A model generated the notes under the pieces. It had not been told where the DNA came from. It made no database searches and worked only from the letters and a program-made list of their open reading frames with translations. Both the position numbers and the translations under genes were made by a program. From the NCBI RefSeq assembly GCF_001570545.1, contig NZ_BBXD01000029.1, positions 1 to 64,000 on the forward strand: a stretch of DNA of 64,000 bases. Reading direction: 5' to 3'. This DNA is from Herbidospora mongoliensis. Lineage in GTDB: Bacteria; Actinomycetota; Actinomycetes; Streptosporangiales; Streptosporangiaceae. Below are positions 16,685 through 24,842 of this stretch, in pieces; the first letter of the stretch is position 1; each line of letters opens with the position of its first letter.

Positions 16685-17463
16685 GACGCGTCCTCCCATT
16701 TCGTGTGCAGTTGCGGCACCGACGCCAGCAGCTTGCGCGTGTACGCGTGTTCGGGCTGCTCGAACACGGCGTCGGTGGCGCCGTACTCCACGATCCTTCC
16801 CTTGTGGAGCACGACGGTCCGCTCACTGATGTAGTTGCCCAGCGCGAGGTCGTGGGTGATGAACAGGACCCCGAGACCGCGCAGTTTCAGGTCGGCGAGC
16901 AGGTTCAGCACGTCGATGCGGGTGGACGCGTCCAGCATCGAGATGATCTCGTCGGCGACCAGGTATTCGATGTCGAGCAGCAGCGCCCGCGCGATCAGCA
17001 GGCGCTGGAGCTGGCCGCCGGAGAGCTGGTGGGGGAACTTGTTCAGCACCGCCTCCGGGCTGAGCCGCACCGCATCCAGTGCCGATTCGATCTTTGAAGT
17101 CCACTCCTTGTCGGGTACACCCCTGAAATAGACCTCGCGGAGCATCCCGAAGACGCGGTCGGCCTTGAAGACCGGGTTGTAGGAGCTGAACGGGTCCTGG
17201 AAGACGCCCTGGACCTTGCGGTAGTAGTCGCGTTTGCCCATCTGGCGGATGTCGCGGCCGTCGATGGAGATGGTTCCGGCCGTGGGCGTAAGGAGCCGGA
17301 GCACCATCTTGCCGATCGTGCTCTTGCCGCTGCCGCTTTCGCCGATGAGCGAAACGACCTCGCCCGGCTTGATCTCGAAGCCGGCCTCGTCGACCGCCGT
17401 CATGGTCTGCCCGCCGAACGCGCCGATTCGGTAGACCTTGGTGACCCCGTCGAGTTTCAGCAT
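16681..17463 (-). CDS. Opp/Dpp-type ABC transporter ATP-binding protein (OppF-like)
   Basis: The 260-aa ATPase has Walker A GESGSGKST, Q-loop VQGVFQDPFSSYNP, signature LSGGQLQR and Walker B YLVADEIISMLD with switch histidine ITHDLALGN. The Walker B acidic residue pair is DE, as expected. The C-terminal HAYTRKLLASVPQL is the oligopeptide-type extension without the Cys cluster. The ATG at 17463 overlaps the upstream stop by 1 nt (TGATG). It pairs with the following (upstream) ATPase to energise the beta-mannoside transporter. Confidence 0.93.
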   Translation of the reverse strand: MLKLDGVTKVYRIGAFGGQTMTAVDEAGFEIKPGEVVSLIGESGSGKSTIGKMVLRLLTPTAGTISIDGRDIRQMGKRDYYRKVQGVFQDPFSSYNPVFKADRVFGMLREVYFRGVPDKEWTSKIESALDAVRLSPEAVLNKFPHQLSGGQLQRLLIARALLLDIEYLVADEIISMLDASTRIDVLNLLADLKLRGLGVLFITHDLALGNYISERTVVLHKGRIVEYGATDAVFEQPEHAYTRKLLASVPQLHTKWEDAS

Positions 17464-18407
17464 CAGGCGGCCTTCCAGCAGGCGACGACGTGGTCCTTCT
17501 CGACCTCGACCGGGGGCGGTTCCTCGGCGCACTTGTCGAAGGCCAGCGGGCAGCGGTCCCGGAACCGGCATCCGGGGACGGGGTTCAGCAGGGAGGGCGG
17601 GTTCCCGGGGATGCCGGTGAGGCGTTTGTCGGCGTAGCGCACGCCGACCTCCGGGAGCGAGGAGATCAGGAGCTGGGTGTACGGGTGTTTCGGCGCGTTC
17701 ACCACGACCCCCGCCGGGGCCTTCTCGGCGAGCTTCCCGGCGTACATGACCATGATCGTGTCGGCGAGCTGGTTGGTCAGGGAGATGTCGTGGGTGATGA
17801 ACAGCATCGACTTCACGAAGCCCCGGTCGCGGAAGCCCTTCAACGTCGTGACCACGGCCTTCTGGGTGGAGACGTCGAGGGCCGAGGTGATCTCGTCGGC
17901 GATCAGCAGCGACGGGTTGAGCAGGGTCGAGATGACCATGACCATGCGCTGCTTCATGCCGCCCGACAGCTCGATCGGGTATTTGCCGAGGACCTCCCGG
18001 GGGAGTTCGACCAGGTCGAGCCGGTTGTGCAGCTCGTCGAGGTCGAGTTTCACCTTGCGCGAGTCGAGCAGTTCCCGGACCATCCGGCCGATCTTGCGGG
18101 TCGGGTTCATCGCGCTCATCGAATATTGCGGGATGAGTGAGACCTGCTTGAACCGGTAAGGGTTCATCTTGACGTCGTCGCCGATCGGCAGAACCTGATC
18201 ATCGAGGGTGACGCTGCCCCCGACGTGCTTCATCCGCCCGTCGAGCCTGATCAGCGCCTTGCCCAGCGTGGTCTTCCCGCAACCCGACTCCCCTGCCAGG
18301 CCGAGGATCTCGCCGTCTTTGACGCCGAAGGAGACCCCGTCCAGGGCTTGGACGTCACCCTTCAGCGTCCGGTAATAGACCCGGAGGTCGTCGACTTCCA
18401 GGGTCAC
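17463..18407 (-). CDS. Opp/Dpp-type ABC transporter ATP-binding protein (OppD-like)
   Basis: The 314-aa ATPase starts at GTG 18407 overlapping the permease stop (TAGTG). It has Walker [12 protein letters not shown]-loop [13 protein letters not shown], signature LSGGMKQR, Walker [13 protein letters not shown] and ITHDISLTN. The C-terminal oligopeptide-transporter extension has the four-cysteine pattern ([17 protein letters not shown]) that may bind an iron-sulfur cluster. It forms a heterodimeric ATPase with the next gene product. Opp-type importers also carry oligosaccharides, including mannan fragments in Thermotoga. Confidence 0.93.
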   Translation of the reverse strand: MTLEVDDLRVYYRTLKGDVQALDGVSFGVKDGEILGLAGESGCGKTTLGKALIRLDGRMKHVGGSVTLDDQVLPIGDDVKMNPYRFKQVSLIPQYSMSAMNPTRKIGRMVRELLDSRKVKLDLDELHNRLDLVELPREVLGKYPIELSGGMKQRMVMVISTLLNPSLLIADEITSALDVSTQKAVVTTLKGFRDRGFVKSMLFITHDISLTNQLADTIMVMYAGKLAEKAPAGVVVNAPKHPYTQLLISSLPEVGVRYADKRLTGIPGNPPSLLNPVPGCRFRDRCPLAFDKCAEEPPPVEVEKDHVVACWKAA

Positions 18408-19285
18408 TAGAGCTCCCTCAGCTTCGGGTTGAACACTTCGTCGAGGCCGACGTTGGCGACGTACAGGGCACCGACGATCAGCGTGATCCCGGCCCCCGGC
18501 GGGATGAACCACCACCACAGGCCCAGATGCATCGCGCTCCACTGGTGGGCCTGTTGCAGCATCAGGCCGAGGGAGACCGCGTCGGTCGGGCCGAGGCCGA
18601 TGAAGTCGAGCGAGGAGGCGATCAGGATCGAGCCGCCGAACAGCAGGATGAACGTGAGCAGCAGGTAGGAGCTCATGTTCGGGGCGATCTCGCGCATGAT
18701 GATGCGGCCCGACCCGACCCCGCTCAGCCGGGCGAGGTCGACGAAGTCGCGGCTGCGCAGCGAGAACGTCTGGGCCCTGATCGACCGGGCCGCCCAGGGC
18801 CACTGCGTCAGCCCGATGAACAGCGCCTGCATGCCCGCGCCGCGCACGCCGATGTAGGCGTTCAGGATGAACAGCACCGCCAGGGTCGGCAGCACCAGCA
18901 CGACGTTGGTGAACATGGTGAGGATCTCGTCGATCCAGCCGCCCTTGTATCCGGCCAGGAAGCCGATGGCCATCCCGATGACCGCCGCGATGCCCCCGCC
19001 GAGCGCGCCGACCAGGAAGGTCGTCCGCAGGCCGTGCACGAACTGCGCCCACAGGTCCTGCCCGAACGTGTTGGTGCCGAGCCAGAACTCGCCGCTGGGC
19101 GGCTGCATCTGCATGCCCACGTATTCGCTCGGCGGCTTGTCGATGAAGAACGGCCCGATGACGCCGATGCCGAGCAGGATCAGGATGATGCCCATACCGA
19201 CCAGGAGCTTGGTGTTGCGCAGCGCGAAATAGAGCGCCTCCCAGCGGACCGGCGGACGTAGGGGTTCGACAGTCGTGGTGGTCAT
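18407..19285 (-). CDS. Opp/Dpp-type ABC transporter permease (DppC-like)
   Basis: The 292-aa permease has an N-terminal membrane helix (LLVGMGIILILLGIGVIGPFF), then the periplasmic segment FWLGTNTFGQDLWAQFVHGLRTTFLVG typical of DppC/OppC. The EAA loop (DLARLSGVGSGRIIMREIAPN) and further helices follow. The ATG at 19285 overlaps the upstream permease stop by 4 nt. It forms the membrane channel with the DppB-like permease. Confidence 0.92.
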   Translation of the reverse strand: MTTTTVEPLRPPVRWEALYFALRNTKLLVGMGIILILLGIGVIGPFFIDKPPSEYVGMQMQPPSGEFWLGTNTFGQDLWAQFVHGLRTTFLVGALGGGIAAVIGMAIGFLAGYKGGWIDEILTMFTNVVLVLPTLAVLFILNAYIGVRGAGMQALFIGLTQWPWAARSIRAQTFSLRSRDFVDLARLSGVGSGRIIMREIAPNMSSYLLLTFILLFGGSILIASSLDFIGLGPTDAVSLGLMLQQAHQWSAMHLGLWWWFIPPGAGITLIVGALYVANVGLDEVFNPKLREL

Positions 19286-20277
19286 GCGGAGGCTCCCGCC
19301 ATTCCGACTCGGGTCCGCGGATCGACGATCACGTAGATCACGTCGATGATGAAGTTGGCGATCAGCACGCCCAGCACGATGAACAGGAACGCCCCCTGCA
19401 ACAGGAAGAAGTCCTTGTTCTGGATGGCCGCCAAGATCAGACTGCCGAGTCCCGGGTACGAGAACACGATCTCCGTCACCAGCGCACCGGCCACCAGGAC
19501 GCCGAGTTGCAGCGCGAGACCGGTGATCTGCGGCAGCACCGCGTTCCTGAAGGCGTAGCGCCGGATGAGTTTCTGCGGCGCCCCGAGCGCCGACAGGTAG
19601 TTGGCGTAGTCGGATTCGAGCTCGTAGATGATCACGTTGCGCATGCCGATCGCCCAGCCGCCCAGCGCGACCAGGAACAGCGACGCGAACGGCAGCACCC
19701 AGTGCCAGAGCAGGTCGACGAAGAAGGGCCAGGTGAACGAGGGCGTCATCGAGAAGCTGTAACCGCCGGCCACCGGGAAGATCCCCCACACGATGCCGAA
19801 CCCCCAGGCCATCAGGGCGGCCAGCCAGAGGTAGGGGGTGGCGGTCAGGACGTAGGAGACCGGCAGGACCGTGTTGTCCAGCACCTTGCGGCGCGCGGCG
19901 AGCGCGCCGAGCCGGTTCCCGATCACCCAGCTGATCAGGATCGACGGGATGAGCAGGGCCAGCGAATAGGGCACCGCGCGGGTGAGCAGGTCGGCGACCG
20001 GCGTCGGGAACGCCCACAGACTGATCCCGAAGTCACCGCGGAACAGCGCCCCCCACGAGTTCAGATACTGCTGCCACCAGGGCTGATCGAAGCCGAACAG
20101 GTTGTTGTAGTAGACGCGCAGGGCCTCCTGGGCCTCCGGCTGCGCGACCCTGGCGCGGGCCAGCATGCTCGCGACGGGGTCACCCGGCATGAGGCGCGGC
20201 ACCAGCCAGTTGACCGTCACGGCCATGAAGAAGGTCAACCCGTAGACGAGCAGTTTCCTGCCGAAATATCGACGCAA
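19282..20277 (-). CDS. Opp/Dpp-type ABC transporter permease (DppB-like)
   Basis: The 331-aa permease begins MRRYFGRKLLVYGLTFFMAVTVNWLVPRLMPGDPV, the standard DppB/OppB opening. It has about six helices and the EAA loop SALGAPQKLIRRYAFRNAVLPQ. It lies 60 nt downstream of the solute-binding protein gene and overlaps the next permease gene. It is the inner-membrane partner for uptake of the operon's sugar substrate. Confidence 0.92.
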   Translation of the reverse strand: MRRYFGRKLLVYGLTFFMAVTVNWLVPRLMPGDPVASMLARARVAQPEAQEALRVYYNNLFGFDQPWWQQYLNSWGALFRGDFGISLWAFPTPVADLLTRAVPYSLALLIPSILISWVIGNRLGALAARRKVLDNTVLPVSYVLTATPYLWLAALMAWGFGIVWGIFPVAGGYSFSMTPSFTWPFFVDLLWHWVLPFASLFLVALGGWAIGMRNVIIYELESDYANYLSALGAPQKLIRRYAFRNAVLPQITGLALQLGVLVAGALVTEIVFSYPGLGSLILAAIQNKDFFLLQGAFLFIVLGVLIANFIIDVIYVIVDPRTRVGMAGASA

Positions 20278-20337
20278 AAGGGGTTCTCCCTAGGGAGGCC
20301 CTCCTCCCCTCGAGAAGGAGGGCCAGGGCGAAAAGGA

Positions 20338-22095
20338 CTAGGGAGCGACCGGCTGCAGCGACGCGAGGGACTCGAAGCCGCCGAGTTCGAGCCAGTTGCG
20401 CCACATCGTGGGCGCCGACTTGGGCGCGCTGCCCTCACTGGACGGCCAGTTCTTCCACGTGGTGCTGCTGACCTGCGACCAGAGGCCGTTGTACCAAAGC
20501 GGGATCACCGGCAGTTCGTCCAGCAGGATCCCCTCCAGCTGCGAGGCGACCTTCTTCATGCCCTCGACGTCGTCGGTCTTGGTGCCGTCGAGCTGCTGGA
20601 CGAGCTTCCAGGCCTCCGGGTTCTCGTAGCGGCCGAAGTTCACGGTGTTCTGCTGCGCCTGGACGGGCAGCTGGAAGACGTACTCGAAGTAGGTGTACGG
20701 CGAGTTCGAGAGCTGCCGCTCGTTGTTGATGAGCAGGTCGAACTTGCCCGACGAACGGGCCTCGACGAGGGCGTTGTAGTCGGGGAACTCGGCCTCGACG
20801 TTGATGCCGGCGGCCCTGGCGCTGGTGGCGATGACGCGGATGCTCTCCATCCAGTCGGTCCACCCGGCCGGCACGATCAGCTTCAGCGCGATCGGCGAGC
20901 CGTCCTTGTTCTCGACCAGGCCGTCACCGTTGGCGTCCTTGTAACCGGCGTCGGCCAGGAGCTTCTTGGCCTTGGCGGTGTCGAACCCGAAACCCTTCGA
21001 GCCCACGACCGCCTGGTCGACGAACTGGTCCCACTGGGGCAGCAGGCCGGTCGGGCTGGCGGGCTTGACCAGGTTGCCGTACACGCCCTCGACGATCTTC
21101 TTCGTGTCGACCGAGGCGGCCAGCGCCTTGCGGAACTGGGCGTCGTCGAGCGGCTTCTTCTTCGTGTTGGGCACGAGCCACGCGGTGTTGGCCGACAGCA
21201 TGTAGGGCGGCTCGGGGTAGAAGGTGCTGATCCCGAAGTTGCCGCTGACCAGGTTGGCCGCGCCCGGCAGGAAGTTGTTGGACAGGTCGAGGCCCTTCTG
21301 CAGCAGCAGGCCCATCGCCACCTCGTTGGAGGAGTTGACGATGTCGACGATGTACTTCGGCTTCGGGTCGAGGTTCAGCGTGGCCTTGCCCCACCAGGTG
21401 TCGTTCTTCACCCACGCGACACGGTCCTGGTCGTGGCTGTGGTACTTGTACGCGCCGGTCCCGACGGGGTTCTCGTTGATCCCGTCGAGGACGTCCTTCT
21501 CCGCGCGCCCCTCCCAGATGTGCTTGGGCACGATCGACCGGCTGTAGATGTTGAAGTCCCACTGCTGGTAGTTGGCCTTGGAGAAGGTGAACCGCACGGT
21601 CGAGGCGTCAGGGGCCTCGACGGCCGAGAGCCAGTTCCACAGGTTGTGGTACGGGATCGTCTCCATCTTGCCGAGCTCGAAGGTGAACTTGACGTCCTCG
21701 GCGGTCAGGGGCTTGCCGTCCGACCACGTGATGTTCGGCCGCAGCTTGACCTCGTACGTCGTGTCGTCGACCCACGCCCCGCTGGCGGCCAGCCAGGGAG
21801 TGAGCTTCCCGGCGACCGGGTCGAAGTGGAACAGCGTCTCGTAGACCAGGCCCTTGGTGCCGGTCGCGGAGTCCCATTCACGGATGGGGTTGAAGTTCGC
21901 GGGCGGCCCCCACTGGGTGCCGCTGGTGTAGAGCGTCTCGTTCCGCGGGAACGCGCCGCCCTCGGCGACGGGAGCCGGCGCGGCCGGCACCGATGCCCCG
22001 GGGGCCGGGGTGGGGGTACCGCCGCTGGTGCACGCTGCCGCGAGCAGGCTGGCGGCCACGACAGGGATCAGAAACCGGGTAACTCGGTTCCGCAT
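20338..22095 (-). CDS. ABC transporter solute-binding lipoprotein, Opp/SBP_bac_5 family
   Basis: The 585-aa lipoprotein has a signal ending in the lipobox LLAAAC, with Cys near residue 23. The SBP_bac_5 (cluster C) fold follows: NPIREWDS, WSDGKPLTAEDVKFTFEL, GTGAYKY, and DDAQFRKALAASVDTKKIVEGVYGN. The large size and context indicate an oligosaccharide, probably a beta-mannoside, rather than a peptide. The second ATG (22095) is preferred because GGAG lies 7 nt before it. It is the first gene of the operon and lies directly downstream of the LacI operator. Confidence 0.92.
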   Translation of the reverse strand: MRNRVTRFLIPVVAASLLAAACTSGGTPTPAPGASVPAAPAPVAEGGAFPRNETLYTSGTQWGPPANFNPIREWDSATGTKGLVYETLFHFDPVAGKLTPWLAASGAWVDDTTYEVKLRPNITWSDGKPLTAEDVKFTFELGKMETIPYHNLWNWLSAVEAPDASTVRFTFSKANYQQWDFNIYSRSIVPKHIWEGRAEKDVLDGINENPVGTGAYKYHSHDQDRVAWVKNDTWWGKATLNLDPKPKYIVDIVNSSNEVAMGLLLQKGLDLSNNFLPGAANLVSGNFGISTFYPEPPYMLSANTAWLVPNTKKKPLDDAQFRKALAASVDTKKIVEGVYGNLVKPASPTGLLPQWDQFVDQAVVGSKGFGFDTAKAKKLLADAGYKDANGDGLVENKDGSPIALKLIVPAGWTDWMESIRVIATSARAAGINVEAEFPDYNALVEARSSGKFDLLINNERQLSNSPYTYFEYVFQLPVQAQQNTVNFGRYENPEAWKLVQQLDGTKTDDVEGMKKVASQLEGILLDELPVIPLWYNGLWSQVSSTTWKNWPSSEGSAPKSAPTMWRNWLELGGFESLASLQPVAP

Positions 22096-22171
22096 CATCC
22101 TTCTCCTTGCTTCCACACATATTGGCCAACCCCGATGGGCCGACCGGCGGGAGCCCCGGCCGACGTTCTTC

Positions 22172-22187
22172 TTGGGAGCGCTCCCAA
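22172..22187. promoter_or_regulatory. LacI-type operator, perfect 16-bp palindrome
   Basis: TTGGGAGCGCTCCCAA is a perfect inverted repeat of the GGGAGCGCTCCC type used by actinobacterial LacI regulators of sugar operons (for example CebR-like sites). It lies 77 nt upstream of the solute-binding protein start and 125 nt from the divergent lacI start, in the leader of the transporter transcript. Repression of the eight-gene operon is the expected role. Confidence 0.88.
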
Positions 22188-22227
22188 CGGGCGCTCCGGT
22201 GCGTGCTTCATGGCTGAACCGGATAAG

Positions 22228-22280
22228 TACCGTGACGGTAAAATCCCTGTGACATTGGTGTCAATAGCCTCATATATACT
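22228..22280. promoter_or_regulatory. Divergent promoter region with two further inverted repeats
   Basis: TACCG-TGA-CGGTA lies at 22228-22240 and TGACA-TTGG-TGTCA at 22250-22263. On the plus strand TATACT (22275-22280) is a good -10 box for the lacI gene, with a poor -35. On the minus strand TTGACA (22264 down to 22259) can serve as -35 for the transporter operon, with a weak -10 near 22240. The repeats could be secondary regulator sites. Confidence 0.4.
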
Positions 22281-22312
22281 GAACCAGTTAAGTTGCGCGA
22301 CAGGGCGGGTTC

Positions 22313-23332
22313 GTGAAAAGACCGACGATCGGTGATATCGCACGTCAGGCGGGGGTTTCCAAGGGCGCGGTGTCGTACGCGCTCAACGGGCAGCCCGGTG
22401 TATCCGAGTCCACCCGGCAACGCATTCTTGCCATAGCCGATGAAATCGGATGGCGGCCGAACAGCGCCGCCCGCGCCCTGAACGGCGCCCGTGCCAACGC
22501 GATCGGCCTCGCGCTGTGCCGTCCGGCCCGCATCCTCGGCATGGAACCGTTCTTCATGGAGCTCATCAGCGGCCTGGAGGCCGAGCTGTCGGCGCGCGAC
22601 TTCGCGCTCATGCTCCAGGTCGTCGGCGACCACCCCAGCGAGATCGCGGTGCACCAGCGCTGGTGGGGCGAGGGCCGCATAGACGGCGCTTTCCTGGTCG
22701 ACCTGCACGTCAACGATCCGCGTGTCCCCGTCATGGAAGACCTCGGCATGCCGGTCGTGGTCATCGGCGACCCATCGGGTTCGGGGTCACTGATGTCGGT
22801 CTGGTCCGACGAGGGCGCGCCCGTGCGAGAGACCGTCGACTACCTGGTGGCTCTGGGGCACCGGCGGATCGCCCGGATCGCGGGCCTGCCGAAACTCGTC
22901 CACACCACGCTACGCGACCAGGAGTTCGGCCGCGCCTGCGCCGGCCTCGACGACTGCCCGGTCGTCCACACCGACTACACCGGCGAGCAGGGCGCGCGGG
23001 CCACCCGGCGCCTGCTCTCCTCCCGGGTCAGGCCGACCGCGATCGTCTACGACAACGACATCATGGCCGTCGCCGGACTTTCGGTCGCCCAGGAGATGGG
23101 CCTGACCGTCCCCGCCGACCTGTCGATCGTGGCCTGGGACGACTCGCCCCTCTCTCAGGTCGTACGCCCCCCGCTGACCGCCCTGACCAGGGATATCCCG
23201 GCTTACGGGGCGCAGGCGGCACGGCAGCTCCTGGGCCTGATCGACGGTCTCGAACGCGGTTCCCACGAGGACCGCGCGGCCACGCTGAACCCGAGGGGGA
23301 GTACCGGACCGCCGGTTTCGGCCGGGCATTAG
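22313..23332 (+). CDS. LacI-family transcriptional regulator of the beta-mannoside operon
   Basis: The 339-aa regulator starts at GTG with the LacI helix-turn-helix TIGDIARQAGVSKGAVSYALNGQPGVSESTRQRI and hinge helix PNSAARALNGARANAIGLAL. A periplasmic-binding-protein-like effector domain follows (FMELISGLEAEL, GAFLVDLHVNDPR, AIVYDNDIMAVAG, VAWDDSPLSQVVRPPLT). It is divergent from the sugar operon with a perfect LacI operator between them. The effector is probably mannose, mannobiose or a related beta-mannoside, which is inference. Confidence 0.93.
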   Translation: MKRPTIGDIARQAGVSKGAVSYALNGQPGVSESTRQRILAIADEIGWRPNSAARALNGARANAIGLALCRPARILGMEPFFMELISGLEAELSARDFALMLQVVGDHPSEIAVHQRWWGEGRIDGAFLVDLHVNDPRVPVMEDLGMPVVVIGDPSGSGSLMSVWSDEGAPVRETVDYLVALGHRRIARIAGLPKLVHTTLRDQEFGRACAGLDDCPVVHTDYTGEQGARATRRLLSSRVRPTAIVYDNDIMAVAGLSVAQEMGLTVPADLSIVAWDDSPLSQVVRPPLTALTRDIPAYGAQAARQLLGLIDGLERGSHEDRAATLNPRGSTGPPVSAGH

Positions 23333-23402
23333 GGATTCGTCGTTACACTTTGCAGCGGTGACCGGGGGGTGGCCCCGGGCTGTTCTACCCGGGGGTAGGG
23401 CG

Positions 23403-24806
23403 TTGAGTCAGGTCGACGTGCGTCCGGAGCCGGTTCTCCTGCCGCTCCAGAAACGGCCCCGCCTGTGGGTCGCGTGGGTCCACGTGCTGATCGCGGCCGT
23501 GCTCGGCATCGTCGTCGGCGCGGTGAGCTTCGTGGTCGTCGGCTACGTGAAGGTCACCACGAACGTCAAGCACGAAGCGGTGGCGACGACCGACCTCGGC
23601 CCGCGCCCCGACAAGGTCAGCCCGGCGATGAACGTGCTGATCGTCGGCTCCGACGTGCGCAAGGGCGCGAACGCCAAATACGGCGACTTCGCCGGTGAGC
23701 GCACCGACACGATCATCCTGGCCCACATCTCCCCCAAGCGGGACGGCGCCACGTTGATCAGCTTCCCCAGAGACTCGCTGGTCGCATTACCCGAGTGCCC
23801 CGCACGCAAGGGCTTCCCCGGCCAGAACGCCCACGTCGGCATGATCAACGAATCGTTCAACTCGGGCGGCATCGGCTGCACCTGGAAGACGATCGAGACG
23901 CTCACCAAAATCCACATCGACCACTACGTGAAGGTCGACTTCACCGGCTTCAAGGGCATGGTCGACGCCCTGGGGGGCGTGCCGGTCTGCGTACCGGAAC
24001 CTGGAATCAGCGACAAGAAGGCCCTGCTGACCCTCCCACCCGGCCGGCAGACCCTCGACGGTGAACAGTCCCTGGGTTACGTACGCGCCCGCTACAGCCT
24101 CGGCGACGGCTCCGACATCGGCCGCATCCAGCGCCAGCAGATGTTCCTGGCCGCGATGTCCAAGAAGGCGATGAGCGGCGAGACGCTGACCAACCCCGGC
24201 GCCCTGCTCAACCTGCTCGACGCGGTGACCAAGTCGATCACCACCGATCCCGACCTGACCCCGTCCGTGCTGAAGGACCTGGCGCTCAGCGCCGAGGGCC
24301 TGCAGGCCGGGTCGATCCGGTTCATCACCACGCCGTGGCACTACTCGCTGACCAGCCCCGGGCGCGTGGAGTGGACGCAGCCGCAAGCCAAGAGCCTGTT
24401 CACGATGGCGGCCCAAGACGAACTCACGGCGAAGCTCGAATCCGGCGAGCAGCGGATACCCAAGAGCCAGATCCACGTGGTCGTGCAGAACGGCTCGGGC
24501 CGCGGCGGCCTGGCCACGAACGTGGCGGCCGTTCTGGAGCAGCGCGGCTACCACATCCTCAAGGTCGAGGACGCGCCGAAGCCCTACCCGAAGACGTTCG
24601 TCAAATACACCCCGAGCGGCCAGACCCGCGCGGTGCGGGTGTTCCGCGAACTGCTGAAGTCGACGACGTTCAACGTGAAGAACGGGACAACACAACAAGT
24701 CGTTTTGGTGCTGGGCTCCGACTACCAAGGCCTCAAGCAGCCCAAAGCCTCCATCGAGGACGTCGAGGGCTTCGACGCGACGCACGACACCTGCACCACC
24801 CAGTAG
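23403..24806 (+). CDS. LytR-CpsA-Psr (LCP) family protein with LytR_C domain
   Basis: The protein of about 467 aa has a short cytosolic N-terminus, one membrane helix (WVHVLIAAVLGIVVGAVSFVVVGY), then the LCP catalytic domain. Visible motifs are MNVLIVGSDVR, ERTDTIILAHISP, LISFPRDSLV, DHYVKVDFTGFKGMVDALGGVPVCV and YVRARYSLGDGSDIGRIQRQQ; the Arg and Asp residues of the pyrophosphate site are kept. The C-terminal LytR_C domain starts near HVVVQNGSGRGGLA. These enzymes attach polymers to peptidoglycan. TTG at 23403 follows GGGGGTAGGG; GTG at 23358 is an alternative. Confidence 0.9.
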   Translation: MSQVDVRPEPVLLPLQKRPRLWVAWVHVLIAAVLGIVVGAVSFVVVGYVKVTTNVKHEAVATTDLGPRPDKVSPAMNVLIVGSDVRKGANAKYGDFAGERTDTIILAHISPKRDGATLISFPRDSLVALPECPARKGFPGQNAHVGMINESFNSGGIGCTWKTIETLTKIHIDHYVKVDFTGFKGMVDALGGVPVCVPEPGISDKKALLTLPPGRQTLDGEQSLGYVRARYSLGDGSDIGRIQRQQMFLAAMSKKAMSGETLTNPGALLNLLDAVTKSITTDPDLTPSVLKDLALSAEGLQAGSIRFITTPWHYSLTSPGRVEWTQPQAKSLFTMAAQDELTAKLESGEQRIPKSQIHVVVQNGSGRGGLATNVAAVLEQRGYHILKVEDAPKPYPKTFVKYTPSGQTRAVRVFRELLKSTTFNVKNGTTQQVVLVLGSDYQGLKQPKASIEDVEGFDATHDTCTTQ

Positions 24807-24842
24807 CGTTAGCCCGGTATCGAACCGGGCATATGGGGCGTC

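Noticed and set aside
16681-16699. ATG at 16699 as the start of the beta-mannosidase
   Set aside because: GTG at 16684 has GGGAGGA at proper spacing and a 4-nt overlap with the upstream stop; the longer form would bury the ribosome binding site in codons.
14759-22335. Very long plus-strand frames antisense to the beta-mannoside operon
   Set aside because: They mirror real genes on the other strand, with Val/Gly/Arg shadow composition.
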